Assembly: GCA_903909375.1 (NCBI GenBank)
Contig: CAIVVM010000005.1
Span: forward strand, 1-64,000
DNA from: an uncultured Alphaproteobacteria bacterium
GTDB lineage: Bacteria; Pseudomonadota; Alphaproteobacteria; Caulobacterales; Caulobacteraceae
Reading direction: 5' to 3'
DNA length: 64,000 nucleotides
Position 1 is the first letter of the stretch. The number at the start of each line of letters is the position of its first letter. Shown piece after piece: positions 40,734 through 51,856 of this stretch. A program made the translations under genes and the position numbers. The notes beneath the pieces are model-generated. The model was not told where the DNA came from. It worked only from the letters and a program-made list of their open reading frames with translations, and did no database searches.

Positions 40734-41169
40734 TCAAGGCATAGGCGCTCCGGGGGCTTCTCCTCTGGCATGGCCTGTAGGCCCAGCCTGGCAGCCGTCA
40801 GGATGTTCACGATCGAACAGTTGCCTTCATGGCAGACGTAGTCAAACAGTGCCGTTGTCGGGCCGAACACGTACTCGCCTCTGATGGGCCGGGTGTGGAG
40901 GTAAGGGTCCGTCACTGTGAACTCTTAGCGGATCTCGGTCGGCGACGTCCTCGTGAAGCGTTCGACAACCCGGGTCTGCGGCGAGCGGGCCAGACAATCA
41001 GCACCCTTTGTAAGGCCCGGCCGATAGTTCGAGGTTTCGACAACGAGGACGTTGCCCTCCCATCGTCCCGTTGGGTCGCCCTGCCAGGGCGGGTCCTGGG
41101 TTTCTCGCGTGCGACCGCCGCGCTCGCCAGGCTCAGCAGGGCAAGGCCCGGTATCAGAACATTGCGCAT
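40670..41169 (-). pseudogene. Decayed secreted protein, relative of the gene at 48783-49811
   Basis: It starts with an intact signal peptide (MRNVLIPGLALLSLASAAVA) at 41169. Homology then resumes in another frame: WQGDPTGRWEGNVLVVETSN, then TRVVERFTRTSPTEIR. A TAA replaces the expected tyrosine codon, after which EFTVTDPYLHTRPIRGEYVF and DYVCHEGN follow. The intact relative has WWEGDALVVET and YEYACHEGN at the same places. So it carries an internal deletion, a frameshift and a nonsense codon. Confidence 0.75.
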
Positions 41170-41171
41170 GG

Positions 41172-41591
41172 CTAGCTCACCGCTTCGGCGTCCCGACGGA
41201 TCCTCGCCACCATCGAGGCCAGTCCATTGGACCGCTGCGACGACAGCGCTTCGATGAGCCCCAGCTTCGCAAAGGCGGCCTTGATATCAAACCCCAGAAT
41301 CTCTGATGCGGTGCGCCCGGCGTAGAGCCTTAGCAGGATCGCGATCAGGCCCCGGACGATGTGGGCGTCTGAGTCCCCGCGAAAGCCGATCGCGCCGTCT
41401 GCACCCGGTTCCGTCACCAGCCAGACCTGGCTGGCGCAGCCGCGGACCTTGTTGGCGTCGCTCCGCTCTGCATCGCTGAGAGGGGCCAGGTCCTTGCCCA
41501 GATCGATCACATAGCGATAGCGCTCCTCCCAGTCCCCCAGGAGTTCGAACTCGTCGGCGAGCTCCGCCAATGCGCTGTCGATATCGGCCAT
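41172..41591 (-). CDS. sufE: SufE-family Fe-S cluster assembly sulfur acceptor
   Basis: The 139-residue protein has ELADEFELLGDWEERYRYVI at the start, the active-site cysteine in KVRGCASQVW near residue 51 and a C-terminal helix (GLIEALSSQRSNGL), matching SufE at its usual length. It accepts persulfide sulfur from the cysteine desulfurase SufS and passes it to the SUF scaffold in the cytoplasm. It lies 42 bp downstream of a histidine kinase gene on the same strand, away from any suf operon. Confidence 0.93.
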   Translation of the reverse strand: MADIDSALAELADEFELLGDWEERYRYVIDLGKDLAPLSDAERSDANKVRGCASQVWLVTEPGADGAIGFRGDSDAHIVRGLIAILLRLYAGRTASEILGFDIKAAFAKLGLIEALSSQRSNGLASMVARIRRDAEAVS

Positions 41592-41633
41592 GGGCGCGAC
41601 TTAAGGAGGGTGCGACGTTGTAGCAACCTTGGA

Positions 41634-42371
41634 TCAGGCTGCTGGCAGGATCACCAACGCCGTGAGGCCGCCGCCCGTAGAGGGCGTCAGTCTCAATTGC
41701 CCCGCCATGGCACGGCAGGTCAGGTCGCAGATCGGCAGGCCAAGGCCGGCGCCCTCCGAGTGCCGCGTAAGGGTGGCTTCGGCCTGCTCGAACGGCGCCA
41801 TCAGTCGCGGAATATCGGCCTGATCAATCCCCGGTCCGTGATCCTGGATTTCGATCTCGACGGTTTCGCCCCGCACGCAGGCGCTGACCTGCACCACACC
41901 ATTCTCCGGCGTAACGTTGACCGCATTCTGCAGGAGGTTGACGAGCACGGTGCGCAGGCCCCGCGGATCGGCGGCCACTGTGGGCAAGGTGTCGCGTCCC
42001 GCCACCACAACTGTCACCCTGCGCGCCGCCAGATCCGCACGCAGGGTCTCAAGCACATCGTCCACCGCCAGTTCGACGGACTCGGGGCGGGTCTCGAAGT
42101 CCAGCGTCCGGCCGTCCAGTCGCGCGATCTCCAGCACCTGATTGACCAGCTTCAGCAGCTTTGCGCCGCTCTGATGGATGATTTCGGCATAGTCCTTGTA
42201 CTGCGGAGCCCCGAGGGGACCGTAAAGTTCCGTAGAGAGAATCTCGGAGAAGCCCAGGATGGAGTTGAGCGGCGTACGCAGTTCGTGGCTGACCATCCTC
42301 AGGAAGGAGCGCTTCTGTGCGTCCAGGATAGCCTCGACCTCGACAGTCGGCGGGGTGGCCGGATGAGACAT
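41634..42371 (-). CDS. Soluble sensor histidine kinase of the PleC/DivJ group
   Basis: The 245-residue protein is essentially only a kinase core. HisKA has the phospho-accepting H29 in RMVSHELRTPLNSILGFSEI, followed by the PleC/DivJ-type ELYGPLGAPQYKDYAEIIHQ and HATPase with NLLQNAVNVTPENG (N box), DHGPGID (G1) and GAGLGLPI (G2). It has no membrane segment or sensor domain. It is divergent from the DivJ-like kinase at 42512. A role in the same cell-cycle phosphorelay is possible (inference). Confidence 0.85.
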   Translation of the reverse strand: MSHPATPPTVEVEAILDAQKRSFLRMVSHELRTPLNSILGFSEILSTELYGPLGAPQYKDYAEIIHQSGAKLLKLVNQVLEIARLDGRTLDFETRPESVELAVDDVLETLRADLAARRVTVVVAGRDTLPTVAADPRGLRTVLVNLLQNAVNVTPENGVVQVSACVRGETVEIEIQDHGPGIDQADIPRLMAPFEQAEATLTRHSEGAGLGLPICDLTCRAMAGQLRLTPSTGGGLTALVILPAA

Positions 42372-42511
42372 GGGACGGCGTTGAACCCGGGCGAGCGTGA
42401 CCTGCAGGTTCGCCTATTGCGCTTACGAAAGTCTTTCGCCGTGGCGGGTCGTCGTACGCGGCGCACGGGCGTAGTGTCGCAGCGTTACGCCAGGGGGCGG
42501 CAGGATTCGTG

Positions 42512-44145
<1,634 letters not shown>

Positions 44146-44149
<4 letters not shown>

Positions 44150-45039
44150 CGCGAGGCGAGCCGCAGGAAGGCGCGGCCGGCGGCGAAGTCGCCTACCTCC
44201 ACATAGGCGGTCCGGACCCGCTCACCGGAGAACAGGAACTCCACGGCGATGGACTCGCGCGGGTCGAGGTCGCCCAGCGCCTGGGCGGCGGCCACCGGGA
44301 AGCGGAACGCCCAGCCTGCCTCCACAGCCTTGGGCAGCAGTTCCGGCCCGGCCGGGCTGCGGGCCTCGGCCAGATAGCTGCGGGTAGCGGTGCGCGGCGG
44401 CAGCTTGGCGCTCAGGGGCGCGGCCTTGCCGGTGGTGATCAGGTAGGGCCCCAGCGTGCGGGCGCCATCGCGCATGACCAGACGCGCCGCATAGGGTGTG
44501 CGGCCATCGGCGAAGGTCGCCACAGCCAGCAGCCCGTTGGCGCCGTCCCAGCCCGCCAGCCCGAAGGTCATCCGGTCCGCGCCGAACCGGCTGTCCTGCG
44601 ACAGACGCCAGCGCGCCGCGCGGCCCGTGGTGCGATCGGCCCGCCAATCGGCGACATCGCCGGGATAGACCATACGGGAAATGCGCTGATAGCCGGCGAA
44701 CGCGCTCTTCACGCGGTTGGCGGCGTCGACCACCCGCTCGCTGTCGCACTCCAGCCGGGCGGCGCGAAAGCGGGCGTCGCGCTCCAGGCTGGTCAGGGTT
44801 CTGGCGTCGGATCCGGCGCGGAGCGCCGCGCCCCGGGCCTGCTGCGTCGCCGCCGCCAGCGCGGCTGCGACCTCCGGCGAGAACAGACCGCAGCGGTCGC
44901 CCGCCTCGCTGGTCGCCGCACGTTCGATGAACAGGTCGACCGGCCTGGCCAGCGCCACGCCGGGGGCGGCCAGCACGGCCAGACCCGAAATACCCATCCA
45001 CCGCCACGCCGGCCTCGCGCTTCTGCGCGTGCTCGTCAT
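44146..45039 (-). CDS. Exported hypothetical protein
   Basis: The 297-residue protein has a signal peptide with a paired arginine at its start (MTSTRRSARPAWRWMGISGL, then APGVALA). The mature part has few motifs: an alanine-rich helical segment with DRCGLFSPEVAAALAAATQQ, and a C-terminal beta-rich part with AEARSPAGPELLPKAVEAGW and ESIAVEFLFSG. I recognise no named family. The open frame extends upstream, but the start at 45039 gives the signal peptide. Confidence 0.7.
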
Positions 45040-45147
45040 GCGTTTAGCCTCTCGCGGCCTTGTCTGGCCGTCTGGGCGCAAGCTGTACATCAGGAAGGTT
45101 GACCCGGGGTTGACGGGCGCCGGGCGCATCAGCGCATGGTCTGCGCC

Positions 45148-45480
45148 ATGCTGCTGTCTGCCGATATCTGGGTTGGCGCCCTGATCCGCCGCGTCGAGAT
45201 CGGCGGCGGTTTCGCCGTGGTCGTGCGCAAGGGCGACCCGCGCGCCGGCGCGGTGCTGGTCAAGATCCTGAACCGCAGCGACGGCACGGCGCGGCTGCTG
45301 GCCGAAGCCACACGGGGCGACGGCGACCGCATCTGGATGCAGCCGGTCGCCTCCACGGCCGAGCCGGACCTGGACCGCTATATCGAACGCGCCGTCCGCA
45401 TCGACCCCGACGTCTGGGTGGTGGAGATCGAGGACCGCGAGGGCCGGCACTTCCTGGTGGAGCCGGTGGAGAAGGGCTGA
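45148..45480 (+). CDS. DUF1491-family protein
   Basis: The 110-residue protein starts MLLSADIWVGALIRRVEIGG and continues AVVVRKGDPRAGAVLVKILN, which fits DUF1491 from its first residue. I therefore chose the ATG at 45148 over one four codons upstream. The family is nearly confined to alphaproteobacteria and its function is unknown. It lies alone between two leftward genes. Confidence 0.88.
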   Translation: MLLSADIWVGALIRRVEIGGGFAVVVRKGDPRAGAVLVKILNRSDGTARLLAEATRGDGDRIWMQPVASTAEPDLDRYIERAVRIDPDVWVVEIEDREGRHFLVEPVEKG

Positions 45481-45486
45481 AGCGCC

Positions 45487-46122
45487 TCAGCCGTCGTCGG
45501 CGAGTTCCATTTGGGGGAAGAGCCAGCTTTCCAGCGGCTTGGGCAGGCTTTCCCAGTCGGGATTGTAGCGCAGGCCGTAGCGTCGGCAGACGTCGCGGAC
45601 CAGCCGCTCCACCGGCCTGCGGGCCAGGGCCGGATCGGCGACGGCGGCCAGCGCCTCATCGGCGAGGCGGTCCCGAAGGCGGGCGGCCGCGGGCCGGTCG
45701 AGACGCTCGGTCTCACGCTCGTTCCAGATGATCCGCTGGACCGCCCGCTGCAGGATCGCGCGGCGCCGGTCAGCCTCGGCCCTTGCCGCCGCCGGATCGG
45801 GCCGGCCTGGCTGCGCCAGTCCGCTCGCCGCCAGGCCGAGGTACGACAGGGTAGGGCTCTCGGCGGTCAGATCGACGCGCCGCCCGTGATTGACGTGATG
45901 GTTTTCCCAGCCCTGGGCCAGTCGCGCCCGGAGCGCGATCGACTGACGCAGCGAGCGGGTGACGCGATTATAGGCCCGCGTGATATCAGCCGCCTTCTCC
46001 GCATCCGCCTCGGCCATGGCCTCGCCATAGAGCCTCCGCGCCAGGGCCAGATCCATCGCCGCGATCTCCCGCAGGACGGCGTCGTCCTCAGGAAGTTCGG
46101 GAATGTTGACAGGGGCGGACAT
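45487..46122 (-). CDS. Hypothetical protein
   Basis: The 211-residue protein is soluble, strongly helical and rich in arginine and alanine (DPAAARAEADRRRAILQRAV, then RPAAARLRDRLADEALAAVA). It ends with VCRRYGLRYNPDWESLPKPL. The N-terminus (MSAPVNIPELPEDDAVLREI) is at 46122; the open frame continues upstream with poor coding character. I recognise no family. The 3' end is 6 bp from that of DUF1491. Confidence 0.7.
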   Translation of the reverse strand: MSAPVNIPELPEDDAVLREIAAMDLALARRLYGEAMAEADAEKAADITRAYNRVTRSLRQSIALRARLAQGWENHHVNHGRRVDLTAESPTLSYLGLAASGLAQPGRPDPAAARAEADRRRAILQRAVQRIIWNERETERLDRPAAARLRDRLADEALAAVADPALARRPVERLVRDVCRRYGLRYNPDWESLPKPLESWLFPQMELADDG

Positions 46123-46373
46123 GAACAAAACAGGAACATACGGGTGGGCGGATGTCAACAGTTTTCGAGCGTCGGAGGGCGGGGAATTTGTCTGTGTTGG
46201 GCAAGGCGTGGCGTGGATGCAGCGCAGGCGACGGAGTTTGGATAGGATGCGCTGTCGCCGGGTTAGGGAAGGTTGGCGAAGGTTCCGAAGCCCGGTTTCC
46301 CTTCTGGGGGTCAAGTAAAGCGTGAATGTAGCTCAAACTCAGCGTTTAGCCGAGTGATAGCAACTACTAGAGT

Positions 46374-48542
46374 CTAGGAAACTTGAAAGCGCCGTCGTAG
46401 GGCAAGGCCAAACAGAAACACCAGAATGATCGCGAGGATTGACTCGAGGCTCGCCAAATTCCGGATGAGCGACGCCGTACCTGTCTCGTCGGCACGGAGC
46501 AGAAAGTTGAATAGAGTGTCCGCTGTTTTTGAATCCGAGGGCGCGGCAGTGACCGGCATCGTGTAGAGTGCCAAAGGTCTGTATACATTCAACATTGCGA
46601 GGTCGAATGCCTGTAACGCGGCGTCACCAACCGGAATTTGCCCCGTTTGATTTCCGATGTGCCCTCTGCCAAAACCGACACCAAAGAAAATAGCCGCGAA
46701 CCCCGCTACCACCCCGACAAGCCATGCCAGCGGCCTGACGAACGATCCTCCGTAGTCGGAAGTCCATGCATACAGGGTGGAGAAAATCCGCTCTCCCACG
46801 GATATATCGGTTTGACGACGCCGCGCCCGAAGCTCGAACTGATGGAGGAGTTGCGCCCGCGAACTGTCGGCGGCCTGTGCCATGATCTGTTTCAGTACAC
46901 GGCAGCCGCGTTCTAGTTCCCGCAGTCGCTGGTCTACCATCTCGGCGCGGCGCCCCGAGCCGGGGTTACTCCGGCCAACGCTCGCAACTGCATTTTCACG
47001 CTCGCTGAAGAAGATCGCCTTGGCATCTGTTGCCCGCACTTCGTCCATGCGAATGCTACCTTTGAACGTCGCGCCATCGAAGGCTGCGAAAGCGCAAAAT
47101 CCGCTTCCTGTGAAGCTCACCTGCCGCTCGAATAGGGCCTGACGGAACATTCCATGCCAGTGCTCTGCTTGAGCTGGCCAAGTAAGGTCGTGAAAATAGG
47201 CGGGCTTATCAAACACAGCTGTGTGAAATCTGATCTCGCCCAGGAAATGAGTCCCCTCGAAATGCACGAGGTCGGAAAAAAGCGCGCCGTCAAAAGCCGT
47301 TTCGCCGTGGAATTCAGCCGCATCAAAATCGACTGGGCCACTGAACCTACAATCTGAAAAAGCGGCGATTCCTTTCCATGTGCTCTCGTTGAACGAGGCT
47401 CGCTGTTTGAATTGCGCGCCGACAAATTGCGCCGATGACGCAAATTCCACGGATTGGAACGACGAAAGTCCTGAAAATATGGCGCGTGTGAAGTTCGAAA
47501 TGCCGCCAAATACTGTATCGTCAAAAACGATATCTTGTGAGAAATTTACATCTCGGAAAACAACGTCTGAACAAAACTGTGTGCGTAAAAACTCAGATGC
47601 GAAATGAAAAGTGGTATTCTGAAAGTCTGCAGCACCTAAGAATTCAACCGTGTCAAATATGCGATTTTTTCCGATGAACTTAGAACTTGAAAAATCGATA
47701 GCTGCAGCGAACTTGACGCGCGTGAACGCACCGTAGAGGCTCGCCGCAGAGAAATTTGCGTCGCATTCGAAAGTCACGTCGGAAAAACCGGCGCGGCAAT
47801 GTGCTTCTACGAAGCTTGCATGATCTTGAAAGATCGTATCGCGAAATATCACAGTCTCTAGAATTTGGGCGCCTGCGAAGGATGCCCGACCAACGAAAAT
47901 AACTGACTCAAAGTCCGTGAATCCTTGAAACTGAGCTCCATCGAAACTCACATCACCCAGGAATAGGGTCTCACGAAAGGACGTTGCGGGACCTACCGGG
48001 TAGTTATCTACTTTCCACGAGCCAAGAACTGCGGATTGTTTGAAGTTGAGGCGAAGCGGCGTTCCGTGAGAATCAGGGAAGTGCGGTGCACGTCGTAGGA
48101 TAGTACCTTGAAACTGCGAGCGCCCATCCTGAGCAGTTGCAGCACCGCCGGGCTCGAAGGCAGAGTCGACGGCCATCATTACGAGTGTTTGAAGCAGTTC
48201 CTCAAGCTGCTGCCAGCCTCCGCTTGTTGGATCTGTCTTCCAGGTTTGGCTGCCGGTTTTTCCCATGGGCGGAAGGTGCGCGATGTGAAACTCCATCCTG
48301 TCGACTTCAATTAACAACCCACGCTGTCGCAATTGTAAGTCACTAGAGGTCAAATCACCCGTTACTGGATCCCGCCGCCAGTAATCTTGCAACGTTTTCT
48401 CGCCGTGCGTCGCGCCGTGCACCATATCGCCGTTTTGGCCGATGAACTTGTTTGCCAATCCCGCCCAGGAGTAGTCCGCCTCCCACCAGGCTTCCCACCA
48501 TTTCGTTTCACGCGAATTCGCCTTCGACTCAGACCTGATCAT
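46374..48542 (-). CDS. Pentapeptide-repeat membrane protein with C-terminal helix pair
   Basis: The 722-residue protein has an N-terminal helical part (KWWEAWWEADYSWAGLANKF), then about 350 residues of tandem pentapeptide-like units with F at every fifth position (FQGFTDFESVIFVGRASFAG; ISNFTRAIFSGLSSFQSVEF), which fold as a right-handed beta-helix. A linker follows, then two or three hydrophobic helices (PLAWLVGVVAGFAAIFFGVG; ILAIILVFLFGLALRRRF) with a short loop, as in ion-channel-like tails. The gene is visibly more AT-rich, with different codon use from its neighbours, suggesting recent transfer. Function is unknown. Confidence 0.82.
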   Translation of the reverse strand: MIRSESKANSRETKWWEAWWEADYSWAGLANKFIGQNGDMVHGATHGEKTLQDYWRRDPVTGDLTSSDLQLRQRGLLIEVDRMEFHIAHLPPMGKTGSQTWKTDPTSGGWQQLEELLQTLVMMAVDSAFEPGGAATAQDGRSQFQGTILRRAPHFPDSHGTPLRLNFKQSAVLGSWKVDNYPVGPATSFRETLFLGDVSFDGAQFQGFTDFESVIFVGRASFAGAQILETVIFRDTIFQDHASFVEAHCRAGFSDVTFECDANFSAASLYGAFTRVKFAAAIDFSSSKFIGKNRIFDTVEFLGAADFQNTTFHFASEFLRTQFCSDVVFRDVNFSQDIVFDDTVFGGISNFTRAIFSGLSSFQSVEFASSAQFVGAQFKQRASFNESTWKGIAAFSDCRFSGPVDFDAAEFHGETAFDGALFSDLVHFEGTHFLGEIRFHTAVFDKPAYFHDLTWPAQAEHWHGMFRQALFERQVSFTGSGFCAFAAFDGATFKGSIRMDEVRATDAKAIFFSERENAVASVGRSNPGSGRRAEMVDQRLRELERGCRVLKQIMAQAADSSRAQLLHQFELRARRRQTDISVGERIFSTLYAWTSDYGGSFVRPLAWLVGVVAGFAAIFFGVGFGRGHIGNQTGQIPVGDAALQAFDLAMLNVYRPLALYTMPVTAAPSDSKTADTLFNFLLRADETGTASLIRNLASLESILAIILVFLFGLALRRRFQVS

Positions 48543-48782
48543 GAGCGCCTCCCGGTTGTCACGTTCACATTTAGCGCTTCAGGGGCGAACTCGTAAGCTT
48601 GGGAAATACGGTGACAGGGAAATTGGGCGCAGATTTCCAAGCGTCCGGTTTGAGTATCGATCTGCCAGACTGACCCTGGCTGTGCTATGGCGCCCACACG
48701 AGGATCGACAGGGGTTGGCTACCTGGCGGATTCGCACGTAGCGGCGAACAAACCAACGATGTCGAACTCCGGGGGACAAGTC

Positions 48783-49811
48783 ATGAGGCCGTTGATCGCC
48801 ATCGCCGCCTGGCTTGCCATGGCCCTGGGCGCCGCCGCCCAGGCCCAGGATCGCCCGCCCATCTCGCGCGCCGCCGGCGGCAAGCCGGACCTGAGCGGCG
48901 TCTGGTCCAACGCCTCGCTGACCTGGCTGGAGCGGCCTGCGAGACTCAAGGGTCCGACGCTTTCCGAGGCCGAGGCCAAGGCGCGGGCCGCCGCCGATCC
49001 CATGAAGAAGGCTGCCGAGCGCGACGCCCTGCCCAGCGATCCCAACGCCGGCCCGCCGCCGGCCGGGGAGGGCGCGCTGGTAGCCGCCCATAGCGCCGTC
49101 TTTCTCGACGCTGGCGACGCGTTCGCCAGGATCAAGGGGCAGTACCGCACGGCCTGGATCGTGACGCCCGACGACGGTCGCCTGCCGCTCACCGATCTTG
49201 GCCGCCAGCGCTCACGCGAGGCGGCGGTGATGAGCAACCGCATGGACCCCGACGGACCTGAGGACCTGGCGCCGAATGATCGCTGCTTGATCGGGTCACG
49301 GGGCTCAGGTGGGCCGGGCATGCTCAACAATATCTACAACTCGAACTACCGCTTCCTGCTCACCGCAGACGCTTTGGTGGTCGTGGTCGAGATGGGGTTC
49401 GGGGTCCGAGTGATCCCGATCCTGCCGACCAAGGCCGCCGCCCAGGCCGCCCATGGCCCCGTGACCCTGCATCCCTGGATGGGGGACAGTACCGCCTGGT
49501 GGGAGGGCGACGCCCTGGTGGTCGAGACCGTCAATGTTCACCCTCAGCAAGGACGTTTCGGCCCGATCTTCCTGTCCGAAAAGGGCCGCGTCACCGAGCG
49601 TCTCACCCGCATCTCGACGGCTGAGATCGCCTATGAGTTCGCAGTGGAGGATCCGGCCTACTATACCCGGACCTGGAAGGCGGAGATGGTGTTGGCGGCC
49701 CTGACCGGCGACATCTACGAATACGCCTGCCACGAAGGCAACTACGCCTTGCCCGGCATCCTGGGCGGAGCACGCGCGACAGAGGCCGCCGCGAGAGAGC
49801 CGACAAGTTAA
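48783..49811 (+). CDS. Exported hypothetical protein
   Basis: The 342-residue protein has a signal peptide (MRPLIAIAAWLAMALGAAAQ) and motifs KPDLSGVWSN, HPWMGDSTAWWEGDALVVET and DIYEYACHEGNYALPGILGG. The family is frequent, in many copies, in Caulobacterales and Sphingomonadales, and has no known function. The motifs are shared with the decayed gene at 40670-41169, so they are paralogues. A GGGGGA ribosome-binding site precedes the ATG at 48783. Confidence 0.8.
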   Translation: MRPLIAIAAWLAMALGAAAQAQDRPPISRAAGGKPDLSGVWSNASLTWLERPARLKGPTLSEAEAKARAAADPMKKAAERDALPSDPNAGPPPAGEGALVAAHSAVFLDAGDAFARIKGQYRTAWIVTPDDGRLPLTDLGRQRSREAAVMSNRMDPDGPEDLAPNDRCLIGSRGSGGPGMLNNIYNSNYRFLLTADALVVVVEMGFGVRVIPILPTKAAAQAAHGPVTLHPWMGDSTAWWEGDALVVETVNVHPQQGRFGPIFLSEKGRVTERLTRISTAEIAYEFAVEDPAYYTRTWKAEMVLAALTGDIYEYACHEGNYALPGILGGARATEAAAREPTS

Positions 49812-49924
49812 CCCGGCCCAGCCACAGAACCCGCTTCCTCGCCCGGTCGATCAGGCCGCGACGGTCGCCTCCACCCACCGTCCGATGCGGCTCGGCCCTG
49901 AACTGACGGAGGGTCTGACGCTGG

Positions 49925-50392
49925 TCAGGTGTGGCTGGCGAAAACCTGGGTGCGGCCGCTTCGGTCCAGCAGCAACAGGGTGTCAAAAGGTTCGGTGACC
50001 CCAGAGGCCTGCTCCATCCCCGGCGATCCGATCGGCATGCCGGGGACAGTCAGGCCCAACGCCTTCGGACGGGTTTTCAACAGCCTGGCCACATCCTCAG
50101 CCGGCACATGGCCTTCGATCACATAGCCGCCGATCACGCCGGTGTGGCACGACGACAGCGCGAACGGGACGCCGTAGCGCTCGCGCACGGGCGCAAGGTC
50201 CTGCATCTCCCTGACCACGGCTCTGAAGCCGGCCTGGGTCATGTGGGTCACCCACGCCTTGCAGCAGCCGCACCACGGGGTCTTGTAGACAACAATCTCC
50301 TGGGCCCTGGCGGCCTGGGCGCAACCGGCGGCGATCAGCAGCGCAGGAGCGGTCGCGAGCAGTCCGCGCCGGGAGATATGGTGCTGCCGCAT
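49925..50392 (-). CDS. DUF411 metal-binding protein, Tat-exported
   Basis: The 155-residue protein has a twin-arginine signal (HISRRGLLATAPALLIAAGC) and the DUF411 core: VYKTPWCGCCKAWVTHM with the CxCC cysteines, and VPFALSSCHTGVIGGYVIEG with a further Cys-His pair. DUF411 proteins are linked to copper or other metal handling in the periplasm. Its start is 17 bp past the stop of the amine oxidase gene, so the two form an operon. Confidence 0.88.
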   Translation of the reverse strand: MRQHHISRRGLLATAPALLIAAGCAQAARAQEIVVYKTPWCGCCKAWVTHMTQAGFRAVVREMQDLAPVRERYGVPFALSSCHTGVIGGYVIEGHVPAEDVARLLKTRPKALGLTVPGMPIGSPGMEQASGVTEPFDTLLLLDRSGRTQVFASHT

Positions 50393-50409
50393 TACGTTCC
50401 CTTCCGGGG

Positions 50410-51762
50410 TCAAAGTCCCGCCACCCATGCACGCCAACCCTGCGACCGCTTCAGGGACGCGATCTTTCCGGCGACGTTTACACCCGATCGGTAGGCGCCA
50501 TAGACCGTTACGGCATAGGGGGTGGGCGCGGCGTCGCCCGCGAAGTGAATGAGGTCAGACAGGGGTTCCGCGAAGACCTTTCGCGCGTCGGCGGCGCCGG
50601 GCGGCAGCGCGCTGTAGCTTCCCATCGCGAGCGGATCCGACGCCCAGTCATAGGACGTCGTGGCGGCGATGCTGTTGGCGACGTTTGACCCCAGGAGAGC
50701 CGATACGCGTTCAACGGCATAGGCTTTTCGTGCGTCCAGGGCCTGACCTGCAAGATCGCGCGCGGTGTCGTCTGACGCGATCAGGGTGAGCAGCGGATCG
50801 AACCTGTCGGCAATCAGGACTTCACGTCGCCCGCCCGCCAGATCGTCGAGATCGGCGTGATACTCGGCAAGTGCTTCGGTGGGCAGACCAAGTCGCATGC
50901 CGACCTTGAGGAACTGGCCCTTGTGGAAGGCCGCCAACGCCTGCTGCCTGGCGAGAGGCAGGGCGGGCGTGAAAATGATCGAGCCGCTGGCGAGCACGGT
51001 CGGCGGCACGGCAACGATCACCCGTCGGGCGGAAATGGCGCCCCAGTCACCCGACACCTTCACCCTGCCGGACTGCGACCAGTCCAGCGCCGCAACGCGA
51101 TGCCCGAGCCTGACCGGAACACGGGCGAACACGCGCGCGATCAGGGACCCGTAGCCACCCTTGACGGCCAGATCGCCGCCATCGGTCAATGTCGCCAAAT
51201 CCAGGATTGAGATCTGTTCGGGATTGGCCGCCATCGAGAATGCAGCGGCGCCAATGACGCCGTTCTGCCATAGATCATCACTCCCGAAACCGGAAATCGC
51301 GACATCTTTTCCTGAGGAGATCTGCGATCCCATCCGGCGCTCAAGCTGTTTTTCCGCGCGGGAAAACGATCGACCTGAGGCCGTCCGATCCAGAGGCGAA
51401 CCCTGACGATAGAGTTGCAGGTTGCTGGTGCTGGCATCAACGAGCGGCAGACCCAGGGCGCGAGCGCTGGATCTGAAGCTGTTCACCTCGGCGTTGTGCA
51501 GCCAGTGCGCGCCCTGGTCAAAGGGCAGGGCAAGCGTCTCGCTCTCTGTCCAGGCGCGCCCGCCAATACGGTTCCGGGCCTCCAGAACGATGACCTTCAG
51601 GCCCTTGCGGAGAAGCGCGTCGGCGGCGCTCAGGCCGGCTGTGCCGGCTCCGATGACGACGACGTCCGTGTCGGCCTCGACGCCTGCGCGCAAGACTGTC
51701 GGCGCCGACAGGGCGGTCGCCACGCCGGCCAGAAATGTGCGACGTGCAAGAATGGAAGACAC
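50410..51762 (-). CDS. Flavin-containing amine oxidase, Tat-exported
   Basis: The 450-residue protein has a Tat signal (LARRTFLAGVATALSAPTVL), the FAD dinucleotide fold VVVIGAGTAGLSAADALLRK with E in IVLEARNRIGGRAW, and a C-terminal amine-oxidase motif (LIHFAGDAAPTPYAVTVYGA). It belongs to the flavin monoamine oxidase/tryptophan 2-monooxygenase group and should oxidise a primary or secondary amine in the periplasm. It is divergent from a TetR-family gene that probably controls it, and followed by the DUF411 gene. Confidence 0.88.
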   Translation of the reverse strand: MSSILARRTFLAGVATALSAPTVLRAGVEADTDVVVIGAGTAGLSAADALLRKGLKVIVLEARNRIGGRAWTESETLALPFDQGAHWLHNAEVNSFRSSARALGLPLVDASTSNLQLYRQGSPLDRTASGRSFSRAEKQLERRMGSQISSGKDVAISGFGSDDLWQNGVIGAAAFSMAANPEQISILDLATLTDGGDLAVKGGYGSLIARVFARVPVRLGHRVAALDWSQSGRVKVSGDWGAISARRVIVAVPPTVLASGSIIFTPALPLARQQALAAFHKGQFLKVGMRLGLPTEALAEYHADLDDLAGGRREVLIADRFDPLLTLIASDDTARDLAGQALDARKAYAVERVSALLGSNVANSIAATTSYDWASDPLAMGSYSALPPGAADARKVFAEPLSDLIHFAGDAAPTPYAVTVYGAYRSGVNVAGKIASLKRSQGWRAWVAGL

Positions 51763-51779
51763 GGCGGAACGACTCCATT

Positions 51780-51818
51780 ATATGACAAAGTTATCATCTT
51801 AAATATGACGATAATGTC
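51780..51818. promoter_or_regulatory. Repeated operator-like sites between amine oxidase and TetR genes
   Basis: ATATGAC occurs at 51780-51786 and 51803-51809, 23 bp apart, each followed by a TTATC/GATAAT-type half. GAC-GATAAT-GTC at 51807-51818 is a dyad. The AT-rich spacing in a short divergent intergenic region fits a TetR-family operator. Confidence 0.5.
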
Positions 51819-51856
51819 GCGTTTGCAAGCCCCGGACGTGAAAAGCCTGACCTGTC

